From Nocardia exalbida NBRC 100660 (lineage in GTDB: Bacteria; Actinomycetota; Actinomycetes; Mycobacteriales; Mycobacteriaceae): a stretch of 64,000 nt of DNA. A program made the translations under genes and the position numbers. The stretch spans positions 62,001-126,000 of the forward strand of contig NZ_BAFZ01000061.1 in assembly GCF_000308575.1 (NCBI RefSeq). The letters run 5' to 3'. The notes beneath the pieces were generated by a model. It did not search any database, had not been told where the DNA came from, and saw nothing but the letters and a program-made list of their open reading frames with translations. The stretch's first letter is position 1. Each line of letters begins with the position of its first letter. Shown here in pieces: positions 32,999 through 41,527 of the stretch.

Positions 32999-33799
32999 TC
33001 AGCCGAGCACGCGGCGGGTCTGGCGGGCAGAGGCGACCAGCAGGCCGCTCCGGTCCCAGATCGAGGTGTCGTCTACCGACCAACCGCCGCCGGTAGAGGC
33101 GTTCACCGTGCGAACCAGCACCGGCAGGCCACCGGTGGGCGCGCCGTGCACGTGCATCGACAGCGCCACCGTGGGGACCGCGACGGGCGCGCGCAGCACG
33201 GGAAATATGGCGGGCGGCAGAGCGTCGGCGAGGATGGCGAGGGCCGCGGCGTCCGCGGGCAGTTCGGGGAGGAGTGCGATCCAGGCGCACATCATCGGTT
33301 CGTCCGCGCCGGTGAGCGGCAGCGGTCCCGCCGCGGGGCGGATGTCGAAGTGAGCGCCCGCGGGCACGAGTTCGGGAGGGAGGGCGAACCGCGCACAGGA
33401 ATCGGCATCGGGCACCCGCGGTGCCGGTGCGCCCGTGTACTTCGCGATACCCGAGTCCACGGTGCGACCGAGCGTGACGGACGCCGCCGCGACCGGGCTG
33501 CCGTCCTGCTCGGCGTGCACGTCCAGCACTACGGTACTGCGACCGACCGTGTGCTCGGTCGCGCGAAAGGTCAGGACATCCTCGGTGGGGCGGCCCAGGA
33601 ACCGCAGGTCCACGGCCCGCACCGGCAAAGGTTCGGCAGCCGCCGCGCGAGCCACCTCGATGAGCAGAGCCGCGATCACGCCGCCGTGCGGTCCGGTCCA
33701 TCCCCGCCAGGACCGGTCGACCCGCGCCTGCCACCGGCCCGCACCGGTGTCGGTGAGCGCGAATTCCTCGGCGAGCGTCCGCGTAGTGAGTTGCTTCAT
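32999..33799 (-). CDS. acyl-CoA thioesterase family protein (double hot-dog)
   Basis: 266 residues. The N-terminal hot-dog motif WRGWTGPHGGVIAALL and the C-terminal half with LSMHVHGAP and WSVDDTSIWDRSGLLVAS match the actinobacterial thioesterase family related to TesB. It would hydrolyse acyl-CoA to free acid. The ATG lies inside a dyad shared with the divergent HxlR gene. Pairing with an MFS exporter suggests a small detoxification or export unit. Confidence 0.85.
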   Translation of the reverse strand: MKQLTTRTLAEEFALTDTGAGRWQARVDRSWRGWTGPHGGVIAALLIEVARAAAAEPLPVRAVDLRFLGRPTEDVLTFRATEHTVGRSTVVLDVHAEQDGSPVAAASVTLGRTVDSGIAKYTGAPAPRVPDADSCARFALPPELVPAGAHFDIRPAAGPLPLTGADEPMMCAWIALLPELPADAAALAILADALPPAIFPVLRAPVAVPTVALSMHVHGAPTGGLPVLVRTVNASTGGGWSVDDTSIWDRSGLLVASARQTRRVLG

Positions 33800-33838
33800 G
33801 CAACGCACATTAAAGGTAGTGAGTTCTGTCAAGCAACT
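33783..33838. promoter_or_regulatory. HxlR operator region with paired repeats
   Basis: Two direct copies of GTAGTGAGTT (33783-33792 and 33816-33825) lie here, together with inverted copies AGTTGCTT (33789-33796) and AAGCAACT (33831-33838). They fall in the gap between the thioesterase and HxlR starts. Repeats arranged like this suggest binding of a dimeric HxlR protein controlling both directions. Confidence 0.5.
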
Positions 33839-33854
33839 GAGTATGCTGACGGAT

Positions 33855-34325
33855 ATGCGCAGGACGAGCTTCGAGGACATGAACTGCTCGCTGGCCCAGT
33901 GCCTCGAGGTGGTGGGGGAATGGTGGACGCTGCTGATCGTGCGCGACGCCCTGTTCGGCGTGACGCGCTTCGACGACTTCCACGCCCGGCTCGGCATCGC
34001 CCGCAATGTCCTCACCCAGCGTCTCGAGCATCTGATGGAGCACGGCGTGCTGACCAGAGAGCCCTATCAGGACAATCCGGTTCGCTACGATTACCGGCTC
34101 ACCACGAAAGGCCGCTCGTTGTGGCTGGTCGTCACCGCGATGCGGCAGTGGGGTGACGAATGGGCCGCGCCGGACGGCCCGCCGCTGCAGACGACGCACG
34201 CCGCGTGCGGCAACCTCGCGACCGTCGAGCCGGTGTGCTCGGAGTGCGGTGAGCACGTCGCGTTACGCGACCTGCGTCCCGTTCTCGGCCCCGGCGCCAA
34301 GGACTCTTCCCTCATTCCCGGGTGA
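33855..34325 (+). CDS. HxlR-family transcriptional regulator with C-terminal cysteine pair
   Basis: 156 residues. The signature NCSLAQCLEVVGEWWTLLIV is near residue 12, and FDDFHARLGIARNVLTQRL forms the HTH. A C-terminal segment ACGNLATVEPVCSECGEHV carries three cysteines that may bind metal or sense redox. ATG 33855 fits the family start; ATG 33843 is possible. It is divergent from the thioesterase-MFS unit, its probable target. Confidence 0.87.
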   Translation: MRRTSFEDMNCSLAQCLEVVGEWWTLLIVRDALFGVTRFDDFHARLGIARNVLTQRLEHLMEHGVLTREPYQDNPVRYDYRLTTKGRSLWLVVTAMRQWGDEWAAPDGPPLQTTHAACGNLATVEPVCSECGEHVALRDLRPVLGPGAKDSSLIPG

Positions 34326-34377
34326 GGCGTGCGCTACCCCTCCCGCGTTCGCCGTCGCGCGGCGATAGGCTGCGGCG

Positions 34378-34791
34378 GTGGCGGACGGGCGAGTGCGGCA
34401 GTTGATCGACACGGTGGCATGGGTGCGCATCGAGGACGGACGGATCCTGTGTGCCAGACCGCGTGGCAAGGACGTCTTCTACATCCCGGGCGGCAAGCGC
34501 GAAGGCGCCGAGACCGATCTGCAGACGCTGCTGCGCGAGATCGAGGAAGAACTCACCGTCGCGCTGCTGCCGGAGACCGCCGCGCACGTCGGCACCTATG
34601 AGGCGCCGCACGGTCCGGTGAACGGGGCGGTGGTGCGGATGAGTTGCTACACCGCGGATTACCGCGGAACGCTCGCCGCGAGCAGCGAGATCGAAGAGGT
34701 CGCGTGGTTCTCCTACGCCGACCGCCCCCTCGTCCCTCCGGTCGACCAGATGCTGTTCGACGATCTGGTGCACGCGGGCCTGCTACGGTGA
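34378..34791 (+). CDS. Nudix hydrolase
   Basis: 137 residues. The Nudix box GGKREGAETDLQTLLREIEE (near residue 38), with the REIEEEL metal-binding helix, is intact. It hydrolyses nucleoside diphosphates linked to some moiety X; the substrate is not predictable. The start is GTG 34378. TAGGCT lies exactly six bases upstream, so the mRNA is probably leaderless. Confidence 0.88.
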   Translation: MADGRVRQLIDTVAWVRIEDGRILCARPRGKDVFYIPGGKREGAETDLQTLLREIEEELTVALLPETAAHVGTYEAPHGPVNGAVVRMSCYTADYRGTLAASSEIEEVAWFSYADRPLVPPVDQMLFDDLVHAGLLR

Positions 34792-34823
34792 ATCGCGGGC
34801 CGAACAGCGCTACCGTCGGCGGT

Positions 34824-35321
34824 ATGTCGTGGTTTCGGGCACTCCTGCGTTACGCCGCCTACGCGCTCTGGGCGCTCCCGCTGGCGGTGCGGCGAATTCC
34901 GACCCGGCTGCGGGTGCCGCGGCGACTGCTCGGTGAATCCGTTCTGCCGCACAAATTCTCCGTCACCCGGTCGGTCTCGCACTCGGTGCTCAGTGGCGCG
35001 GTCGGCCTGACGGCCTGGTTTCTGGCCTTCCTGGCGATCGTGGCCGCGTTCCGCGGGATCTTGTTTCCGGTTGTCGCGAGCGACGATCTCGAAGGATCCT
35101 GGGGCGGTCCCACTTCGGCGGGTGCGTGGGCGGTGCACGCGGCGCTCGGCGTCGGGCTGCTGCCGGTCTGGCTGCTGGTCCTCGCCGGGCTGGGCGCGTT
35201 CCAATTGCGGCTCACCCGCGGCCTGCTCGGCCGGAACGGGCCGTGGTGGCCTGCTCCGGCCGCGGTAGTGCTGGCCGTGGGTGGCGCGCTGCTTTTCGTG
35301 GCCTGGCTGCGGCAGGTGTGA
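34824..35321 (+). CDS. small membrane protein of unknown function
   Basis: 165 residues. Hydrophobic segments are near residues 8-22, 58-80 (GLTAWFLAFLAIVAAFRGIL), 103-128 and 140-160, with a basic N-terminal loop. No family is recognised. ATG 34824 has TACCGT seven bases upstream. GTG 34788, overlapping the Nudix stop as GTGA, would add 12 residues and is a real alternative. It is convergent with the cvn conservon. Confidence 0.65.
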   Translation: MSWFRALLRYAAYALWALPLAVRRIPTRLRVPRRLLGESVLPHKFSVTRSVSHSVLSGAVGLTAWFLAFLAIVAAFRGILFPVVASDDLEGSWGGPTSAGAWAVHAALGVGLLPVWLLVLAGLGAFQLRLTRGLLGRNGPWWPAPAAVVLAVGGALLFVAWLRQV

Positions 35322-35360
35322 GGGTGCGCAGGTCCCGAGCGCCGCGCAGCCGCCGCGCCC

Positions 35361-35960
35361 TCAGGTGGTGGCGTGTGCGCGTTGTGCCCGCTGGATGAGG
35401 TGTTCGACGAGGGTGAGCAGGACGTCCTTGCACGACCCTCGGTCGCGCGCGTCGCAGAGCATGACGGGGGTGGCCGAGTCGAGGTCGAGGGCGTCGCGTA
35501 CTTCGTCGTTGGTGTAGCGCGGTGCGCCGTCGAAGCAGTTGACGCCCACCATGAACGGCAGACCGCGGCGCTCGAAGAAGTCCACGGACGCGAAAGAGTT
35601 GCCGAGCCTGCGGGTATCGGCCAGGACGACGGCGCCGAGCGCGCCGCGCGCCAGTTCGTCCCACAGGAACCAGAATCGGTCCTGGCCCGGTGTACCGAAC
35701 AGGTAGAGCACCAGGTCGCGGTCGATGGTGAGCCTGCCGAAGTCCAGCGCGACCGTGGTCGTGGACTTCTGCTCGACGCCCGACAGATCGTCGATTCCGG
35801 TGCTCACCTCGGTGATCAGTTCCTCGGTGCGCAGTGGCGCGACTTCGCTGATCGCCGAGACCATGGTGGTCTTGCCGACGCCGAACCCGCCGGCGACGAG
35901 GATCTTGACCGACGCGGCCAATTGCGGTGTGCCGCTCGGGTCAAAGTTTTCGGATTCCAT
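35361..35960 (-). CDS. cvnD: conservon GTP-binding protein (CvnD-like)
   Basis: 199 residues. Small Ras-like GTPase of the actinobacterial conservon: P-loop VAGGFGVGKTTMV near residue 20, switch-II-like LYLFGTPGQDRFWFLW, and VGVNCFDGAP as a divergent NKxD-position motif. In Streptomyces the four Cvn proteins form a membrane-associated complex resembling eukaryotic GPCR signalling and influence development and metabolism. ATG 35960 overlaps the DUF742 stop by 20 bp. Confidence 0.92.
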   Translation of the reverse strand: MESENFDPSGTPQLAASVKILVAGGFGVGKTTMVSAISEVAPLRTEELITEVSTGIDDLSGVEQKSTTTVALDFGRLTIDRDLVLYLFGTPGQDRFWFLWDELARGALGAVVLADTRRLGNSFASVDFFERRGLPFMVGVNCFDGAPRYTNDEVRDALDLDSATPVMLCDARDRGSCKDVLLTLVEHLIQRAQRAHATT

Positions 35961-36315
35961 CCAGTACCGCTCGCAATATGTTGAGGTCATCGGGTCCGGC
36001 CTCCGTCGGAACGGGAGCGCGGAAGATCAGTTGCCCGTCGCCGATCAGATCACCGACGAGGATCTTCGTCACCGCCAGCGGCAAACGCAACTGTGCGGAG
36101 ACTTCTGCGACGGTCTGCGAAACCCGGCACAGGCGAAGGATATCGGCGTACTCGGGTTCGCTGCGTCGCAGCGTGGCCGCGGAGGAGTCCGCGATCACGG
36201 TGGTGAGCATATCCAGTTCGGGCCCCGCGCCGCTGGTGCGCCCGCGCGTGACCGCATAGGGACGCACCAGGGGGCCGGCCGCCTCGTCGAACCAGGGCTC
36301 ACGCGGATGGGTCAT
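35941..36315 (-). CDS. cvnC: conservon DUF742 protein (CvnC-like)
   Basis: 124 residues. DUF742 signature: PLVRPYAVTRGRT near the N-terminus, then a winged-helix-like part with VSQTVAEVSAQLRLPLAVTK and LVGDLIGDGQLIF. Its molecular role is poorly known. It sits between the roadblock protein and the GTPase in the standard A-B-C-D order, 8 bp after cvnB. Confidence 0.92.
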   Translation of the reverse strand: MTHPREPWFDEAAGPLVRPYAVTRGRTSGAGPELDMLTTVIADSSAATLRRSEPEYADILRLCRVSQTVAEVSAQLRLPLAVTKILVGDLIGDGQLIFRAPVPTEAGPDDLNILRAVLDGIRKL

Positions 36316-36323
36316 GGCGGGTC

Positions 36324-36737
36324 TTACTCGACATGTCCGACGAGGTCTTGGCGTGCGGTCGTGGACAGATAGCTGCCCACGCGCTGGACCGTCAGATTCA
36401 TCTCGTAGGCCACCATGCCGAGATTGGCCGACTCGGCGGCTTGCAGTGCCAGGCAGGCGTTGTCGCCCGCGGAGGTCACGAACAGCACCGCGCGGTCGAG
36501 TTCGATGACCGCCTGGCGGACGCCGCCGCCGTCGAACCGGTTGCCCGCGCTGCGCGCCAGCCCGTAGAGCGCCGAGGACATCGCGCCGAAGTGTTCGGCG
36601 TCCTCGCGGTTCATACCGCTGGAGCGGCCGAGTAGTAGCCCGTCGGTGGACAGCACCACCGCGTGGCGCACGCCGGCCAGCCGGTCGACGAGATCGTCGA
36701 GCAGCCAATTGAGATCACCTGCGGGAGAAGCGGACAC
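36324..36737 (-). CDS. cvnB: roadblock/LC7 domain protein (CvnB-like)
   Basis: 137 residues. Roadblock/LC7 fold, with LNWLLDDLVDRLAGVRHAVV at the start and LSTDGLLLGRS following. These proteins regulate small GTPases, here presumably CvnD. GTG 36737 lies 2 bp after the cvnA stop. Confidence 0.92.
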   Translation of the reverse strand: MSASPAGDLNWLLDDLVDRLAGVRHAVVLSTDGLLLGRSSGMNREDAEHFGAMSSALYGLARSAGNRFDGGGVRQAVIELDRAVLFVTSAGDNACLALQAAESANLGMVAYEMNLTVQRVGSYLSTTARQDLVGHVE

Positions 36738-36739
36738 CC

Positions 36740-39115
36740 CTAGCCTTCCTGTTCGTCGGGGATGGTGGCGCGGCGGCCCTGCCTGGTTCCGTTCTCGATG
36801 GCGGACATCAGATCACGGGCCTGCTCGGGGGAGCGGGGAGCCTGTGCGGAGGCGGCTTGCTGCTCCTGGGCCGACTGCGCCAATTGCGGTGCGAGATTGG
36901 TCTGTCGGTGGCGCCGCGGCAACGGCGGGCGACCGTCGGAGCCCGGTTGCGTCGGAGCCTCGGTGTACGGGCGGGGGGCGTAGCGCGGGGGCGCGGCGGA
37001 TTCGACCGGCAGGGTCGCGACCGACGACGACGGGGTCTGCGCGGAATTCGCCGTCTCCGTCGCGATCGCGGGCGTGGTGACGAGCTTGCGGCGACTGCCG
37101 GGATCGGTGAGCTCCGCCGGTGTCTGCGGCACGCCCGAATCGGCCGCGATGAGGGCGGACGGAACGAGCACGATGGCCTTGATGCCGCCGTAATCGGAGT
37201 CCGACAGCCGCACCGCGATACCGTGGCGCGCCGCCAGCTGCGCGACCACGAACAATCCCAACCGGGAGTCGGCCGACAGGGTCGCCACGCCGAAATCCGG
37301 TGGATTGCGCAGTGTCTCGTTCATCTTGGCCAGGTCGGCTTCGGACATGCCCATGCCCTGGTCGCCGATTTCGACCACGACGCCTTTGCCCACCACGTTG
37401 CCGGTCACCTCGACACGCGACTGCGGCGGCGAGAAAGAGGTGGCGTTGTCCACCAGTTCGGCCAGCAGGTGGATGAGGTCGGCGACCACCGCGCCGAGCA
37501 CGTGGACTTCGGGCAGCCGGGTCACCCGCACCCGCGCGTAGTCGAGGGTCTCACCGACGGCGCTGCGCACCACGTCGACCAGCGGGACCGGGTTGCGCCA
37601 CTGCCTGCCCGGCTTGCCGCCGCCGAGGATGGTGAGGTTCTCGGCGTTGCGCCGCTCCCGGGTCGCGAGGTGGTCGAGACGGAACAGGGTGTCGAGCAGG
37701 ACCGGGTCTTCCTGTCGCTGCTCGGCTTCGTCGAGTATCTCCAGCTGCCGGTGCACCACGATCTGGCTGCGGTGCGCGATGTTCAGGAACACCGCCTTCA
37801 CGCCCTCGCGGGTGCGAGCCTCGGCCACCGCCGCGGAGACGGCGGCGGAATGGGCGTGCTGGAACGCCTTGGCCACTTGGCCGATCTCGTCGCTGCCGTA
37901 GTCCAGGTTCGGGGACTCCGCGGCGGGATCGACGGCTTCGCCGTCACGCAACCTGCGCATCATGTCGGGCAGCCGCTCGTCGGCCAGCGCGAGCGTTTCT
38001 CCCCGCAACCGCTTCAGCCTGCGAATGACGCGGTTGGCCAAGGCGACCGCGACGACGAGCACCAGAACGCCGATCACGAGCAAGCCGCCACCCGTCACGG
38101 CGGATCTGGTCGCCGCCGCGGCGGCCTTGTCTTCGGCGGCCTCCTGGACATCCCTGTTGTACACCGACCAGGCGTCCAGCAACCCGCGGCTGACCTCGGC
38201 TGCCGCGCGGTGCCATTCGTCGGCGCTCAGCGGAAGCGGAGGCAGGCTCGATTGCCGTGTGCCGGTGCTCGCGCTCGCCGCGGGGGGCGATGTGGTGGCC
38301 GAAGCCGCTGCGACGCTGACGCGCTGGACGATGGCATTCTCCATCGCGGTCAGCTGTTGCCACGCCGTGCCGGTGGACAGCGCCTGCAGGCGGGCCTTGA
38401 TCGGGCCGTCCAACTCGGTGATGAGCGTGGCGATCTCGGCGTGGTAGAAGCCGGTCTGGCGGGTGTACTCATCGAGCGGGATGGGCGGGGGCGTGGCGCC
38501 GTGGACGTAGACCGCGCCGAGGGCGTTGCTGCGTGACATCGCCTCGCTCACGTAGAACAAGCGGATGCCCGCCACGGTGCCCACGGCGATATCGCTCTCC
38601 GGGGCGGTCCGCGCGGTGGATTGCGCGCCCGCGGAGATCGGATCGAGCAACCGGTTGTAGAACATGTACGCGTCCGGAATCGGCAGGGCGCCCGCGTCGG
38701 CGGCGGAGCGCACCGTCGTCAGGCTCTGCGTCAGCATGACGAGGTCGGCGTCCTTCTCGGTGATCTTCGTGTCGTCGACGTCGCGCAGGTTCGCGGAGGT
38801 CGCGAGCAGGTTTCGCACCGACGCGTCCACGCGCATGCGCGCGGGGCCGAGCGCGGAGGTGAGAGTGTCGTCGCCGGACAGCTGGGCGAGGGTGAGGTAG
38901 CGTTCCTGCTCGATCGCGTCCATGACCTCGCTGGTCACCGCGATGGCCTCCTGGCTCGCCGCGGCCCAGTCCTTCGCCTTGGTTCCTTCGGCTACCAGGT
39001 AGCCGGCGGCGCCCATGCCTGCCAACAGCAGAGTCAGACTCGGAATGAGCGCGATAGCCAGAATCCGGGTGCGGACCCCGAGCCTCGCTCTGAACATCGG
39101 CATAACGTAAACCAC
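36740..39115 (-). CDS. cvnA: conservon sensor histidine-kinase-like protein with nitrate/nitrite-sensing domain (CvnA-like)
   Basis: 791 residues. A transmembrane helix near 15-35 and another near 335-360 bracket a ~300-residue extracytoplasmic helical region resembling the NIT sensing domain. A HAMP-like linker follows, then FLNIAHRSQIVVHRQLEILD and an HATPase_c domain with LVDNATSFSPPQS (N box), EIGDQGMGMSE (G1) and RLGLFVVAQLAARHGI. The C-terminal ~130 residues are Pro/Ala-rich. The usual phospho-acceptor H-box is not evident, as in other CvnA. The start is GTG 39115; ATG 39103 and 39097 are alternatives. It heads the conservon operon. Confidence 0.9.
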   Translation of the reverse strand: MVYVMPMFRARLGVRTRILAIALIPSLTLLLAGMGAAGYLVAEGTKAKDWAAASQEAIAVTSEVMDAIEQERYLTLAQLSGDDTLTSALGPARMRVDASVRNLLATSANLRDVDDTKITEKDADLVMLTQSLTTVRSAADAGALPIPDAYMFYNRLLDPISAGAQSTARTAPESDIAVGTVAGIRLFYVSEAMSRSNALGAVYVHGATPPPIPLDEYTRQTGFYHAEIATLITELDGPIKARLQALSTGTAWQQLTAMENAIVQRVSVAAASATTSPPAASASTGTRQSSLPPLPLSADEWHRAAAEVSRGLLDAWSVYNRDVQEAAEDKAAAAATRSAVTGGGLLVIGVLVLVVAVALANRVIRRLKRLRGETLALADERLPDMMRRLRDGEAVDPAAESPNLDYGSDEIGQVAKAFQHAHSAAVSAAVAEARTREGVKAVFLNIAHRSQIVVHRQLEILDEAEQRQEDPVLLDTLFRLDHLATRERRNAENLTILGGGKPGRQWRNPVPLVDVVRSAVGETLDYARVRVTRLPEVHVLGAVVADLIHLLAELVDNATSFSPPQSRVEVTGNVVGKGVVVEIGDQGMGMSEADLAKMNETLRNPPDFGVATLSADSRLGLFVVAQLAARHGIAVRLSDSDYGGIKAIVLVPSALIAADSGVPQTPAELTDPGSRRKLVTTPAIATETANSAQTPSSSVATLPVESAAPPRYAPRPYTEAPTQPGSDGRPPLPRRHRQTNLAPQLAQSAQEQQAASAQAPRSPEQARDLMSAIENGTRQGRRATIPDEQEG

Positions 39116-39346
39116 GACCCGGCGGTACGGACAGCCGGTCCCGGTGAGTGGGACTGGATTTGACTCGACCGGGAAGACTGTGACCTACCGGGGGATCCTC
39201 GCCCGGCCACGCCCGAACCAAGAGGTATTCGGCGCCGAGGCGGCCGCGGACGAGTGCCGCGCATTCCGTCCGCAGTGGGTTCAGGACAGGCGATATCGGG
39301 CGTAGATTGTGTGTATCTCAAAGTTACTCACAAGTAGGAGGCAACG

Positions 39347-40900
39347 ATGCCCGCGCCGGAAGCCGATGTATTCGACCGCCTCAGCGCGCTGGCCGCGATC
39401 GAGGCGCCCGCGGAACGTCCGCGCAGGACGATCGCCGAGACGTTCACCGGAAACTCCCTGGGCAGCGTGCCGGTCGGCACGCCGGCCGACGTCACCGCCG
39501 CCTTCGACAAAGCCAGGGCCGCGCAGCAGCGCTGGGCGGCCCGTCCGGTCGCCGAACGCGCCGCCGTGCTGGACCGTTACCGCGCTCTGGTGGTGGAGCA
39601 CCGCGAATTCCTGATGGACGTGGTGCAGGCCGAGACCGGCAAAGCCCGCTGGGCGGCCCAAGAGGAAATCATGGGCCTGATGTTCGCGGCCCGCTATTTC
39701 GCCAAGATCGCCCCGAGCGTGCTGGACACCCACCGGGTAGCGGGCGCCTTCCCCGTGCTCAACCGCGCCTCGGTCCGGTATCAGCCCAAAGGCGTGGTCG
39801 GTGTCATCGCCCCGTGGAACTACCCGCTGCTGCTGTCGATCGGCGATTCCATTCCGGCGCTCATCGCGGGCAACGCCGTGGTGGTCAAGCCCGACAGCCA
39901 GACCCCGTTCTCCACGCTGGCCGGCGCCGAGCTGCTCTACCGAGCAGGCTTGCCGCGCGAGCTGCTCGCGGTCGTCCCCGGGCCGGGCGGCGTGGTCGGC
40001 ACCGCGATCGTCGAGGACTGCGACTACCTGATGTTCACCGGTTCCTCGGCGACCGGCCGCACCCTGGCCGAGCAGTGCGGCCGCAGGCTGATCGGCTTCT
40101 CCGCCGAACTCGGCGGCAAGAACCCGATGATCGTCGCCGCGGGCGCCGATCTGGACAAGGCCGCCAAGGCGGCCGTGCGCGCCTGTTTCTCCAATGCCGG
40201 GCAGCTGTGCATCTCCATCGAGCGGCTCTATGTCGAGCGGCAGGTCGCCGCGGCGTTCACCGAGAAATTCGTCGCCGCCGTACACGCCGCGAAACTCGGC
40301 GCCGCCTACGACTATTCGGCCGACATCGGCAGCCTCATCTCCGAAGCGCAACTGGAAACGGTGTCCAAGCACGTCGCGGATGCCACCTCGAAGGGAGCGA
40401 AGGTGCTCACCGGTGGCAAGGCCCGCCCGGACCTGGGTCCGCTGTTCTTCGAGCCGACCGTGCTCGGCGAGGTGACCGACGAGATGGAATGCGGTCGCAA
40501 CGAGACCTTCGGCCCACTGGTGTCGATCTATCCGGTCGACAGCGTCGAGGAGGCGGTGCGCCTGGCCAACGACACCGACTACGGCCTCAACGCTTCGGTG
40601 TGGGCGGCGAGCAAGTCCGAAGGCGAGCGGATCGCGGCGCGGCTGCACGCGGGCACGGTCTGTGTGGACGAGGGCTACGCACCGGCGTGGGGCACCACCG
40701 GCGCCCCGATGGGCGGAATGGGCATCTCCGGTGTGGGGCGCCGCCACGGACCCGACGGCCTGCTCAAGTTCACCGAACCGCAGTCGATCGTTGTCACCCG
40801 CTTCATGAATCTCGATGCGCCGAAGCTGTTCCCGAAGGACAAGTGGCAGCCGTTCCTGATGACCGTCGCACGCAGCCTGCGTTTCCTGCCCGGGCGCTGA
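39347..40900 (+). CDS. gabD2: succinate-semialdehyde dehydrogenase (NADP+), GabD2 type
   Basis: 517 residues, matching the length and style of mycobacterial GabD2. Oxidises succinate semialdehyde to succinate, linking GABA or 2-oxoglutarate breakdown to the TCA cycle. Motifs: GVIAPWNYPLLLSIGD (cofactor site), the FTGSSATGR loop, the catalytic Glu in ELGGKNPM, and the catalytic Cys in FSNAGQLCISIERL near residue 287. AGGAGG lies 5 bases before the ATG. A strong hairpin follows the stop. Nearby DUF779 and GAF-regulator genes usually go with other aldehyde dehydrogenases. Confidence 0.88.
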   Translation: MPAPEADVFDRLSALAAIEAPAERPRRTIAETFTGNSLGSVPVGTPADVTAAFDKARAAQQRWAARPVAERAAVLDRYRALVVEHREFLMDVVQAETGKARWAAQEEIMGLMFAARYFAKIAPSVLDTHRVAGAFPVLNRASVRYQPKGVVGVIAPWNYPLLLSIGDSIPALIAGNAVVVKPDSQTPFSTLAGAELLYRAGLPRELLAVVPGPGGVVGTAIVEDCDYLMFTGSSATGRTLAEQCGRRLIGFSAELGGKNPMIVAAGADLDKAAKAAVRACFSNAGQLCISIERLYVERQVAAAFTEKFVAAVHAAKLGAAYDYSADIGSLISEAQLETVSKHVADATSKGAKVLTGGKARPDLGPLFFEPTVLGEVTDEMECGRNETFGPLVSIYPVDSVEEAVRLANDTDYGLNASVWAASKSEGERIAARLHAGTVCVDEGYAPAWGTTGAPMGGMGISGVGRRHGPDGLLKFTEPQSIVVTRFMNLDAPKLFPKDKWQPFLMTVARSLRFLPGR

Positions 40901-40907
40901 CATACGA

Positions 40908-40943
40908 CGTCCGCCCGGGTGGTCGTGCCCACCCGGGCGGACG
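40908..40943. terminator. bidirectional hairpin terminator between gabD2 and DUF779 gene
   Basis: A 15-bp perfect stem (arms 40908-40922 and 40929-40943, core CCGCCCGGGTGG) with a 6-base loop TCGTGC. It sits 8 bp after the gabD2 stop and 22 bp beyond the end of the convergent gene. There is no T-tract, which is usual for high-GC actinobacteria. It can act in both directions. Confidence 0.85.
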
Positions 40944-40964
40944 ACCCGCCGGTTCGTGCAGGGG

Positions 40965-41456
40965 TCACGCCAACCGGTCGGCTCCGGTGCGCGGCGGCCC
41001 TCCGGCCGCCAGCGCCGCTGCTTCCTCGTCGGTGAGCAGTCGTGATCTGATGACGAAACGTGTGTCCTCGAGAGCGTCGGAAGCACGGCCGCCGGGTGCT
41101 TCGGCCACATCCACGGTGAGGTGGGTGTGCTTCCAGTGCTCGTACTGCTCGCCGCTGATCCACACTTCGGTGTGCCAGGGCAGATTTCCCAGCAGGACGT
41201 CGGCGCGGTCGATCCTGGACTCCCGGATGGGCAGGCACCGTGGCGAGTCGCTGTCGCGGTGTCCGGCGGACTGGTGCAGCAGCACGGCTCCGTGCTGATC
41301 GATCACGCTGCGCAAGACCGCCCTGGCGCGGTCGGTGATGTCCACCCGGTGCGTTCGATGCGTCCCCATGCCGTTCGACCGGCGTGGCGGACGTGGCCGG
41401 GCTGCGTCGGGTAGTCGGCGATGCCGCAGTCCCGCCCCCGGTCTGGTGTAGCTCAT
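40965..41456 (-). CDS. DUF779 domain protein with altered cysteine motif
   Basis: 163 residues. The DUF779 core is recognised by VLLGNLPWHTEVWISGEQYE and HWKHTHLTVDVAEAPGG, then RFVIRSRLLTDEE. The family's usual GGCCDGS-like cysteine pair is replaced by AGHRDSDSPRCL, leaving one of the cysteines, so any metal or thiol function may be changed. ATG 41456 has GAGGAA upstream. ATG 41369 would match the usual family length, and the extra ~29 residues are basic and low-complexity. DUF779 proteins normally accompany an aldehyde dehydrogenase under a GAF-domain activator; here only the regulator adjoins. Confidence 0.78.
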   Translation of the reverse strand: MSYTRPGAGLRHRRLPDAARPRPPRRSNGMGTHRTHRVDITDRARAVLRSVIDQHGAVLLHQSAGHRDSDSPRCLPIRESRIDRADVLLGNLPWHTEVWISGEQYEHWKHTHLTVDVAEAPGGRASDALEDTRFVIRSRLLTDEEAAALAAGGPPRTGADRLA

Positions 41457-41527
41457 GATTCCTCGCAGATATCTCGGACAGATCCACTATGGTCCGCGGA
41501 GGTTGGTGCGAGGTTGGTGTGAAAGCG

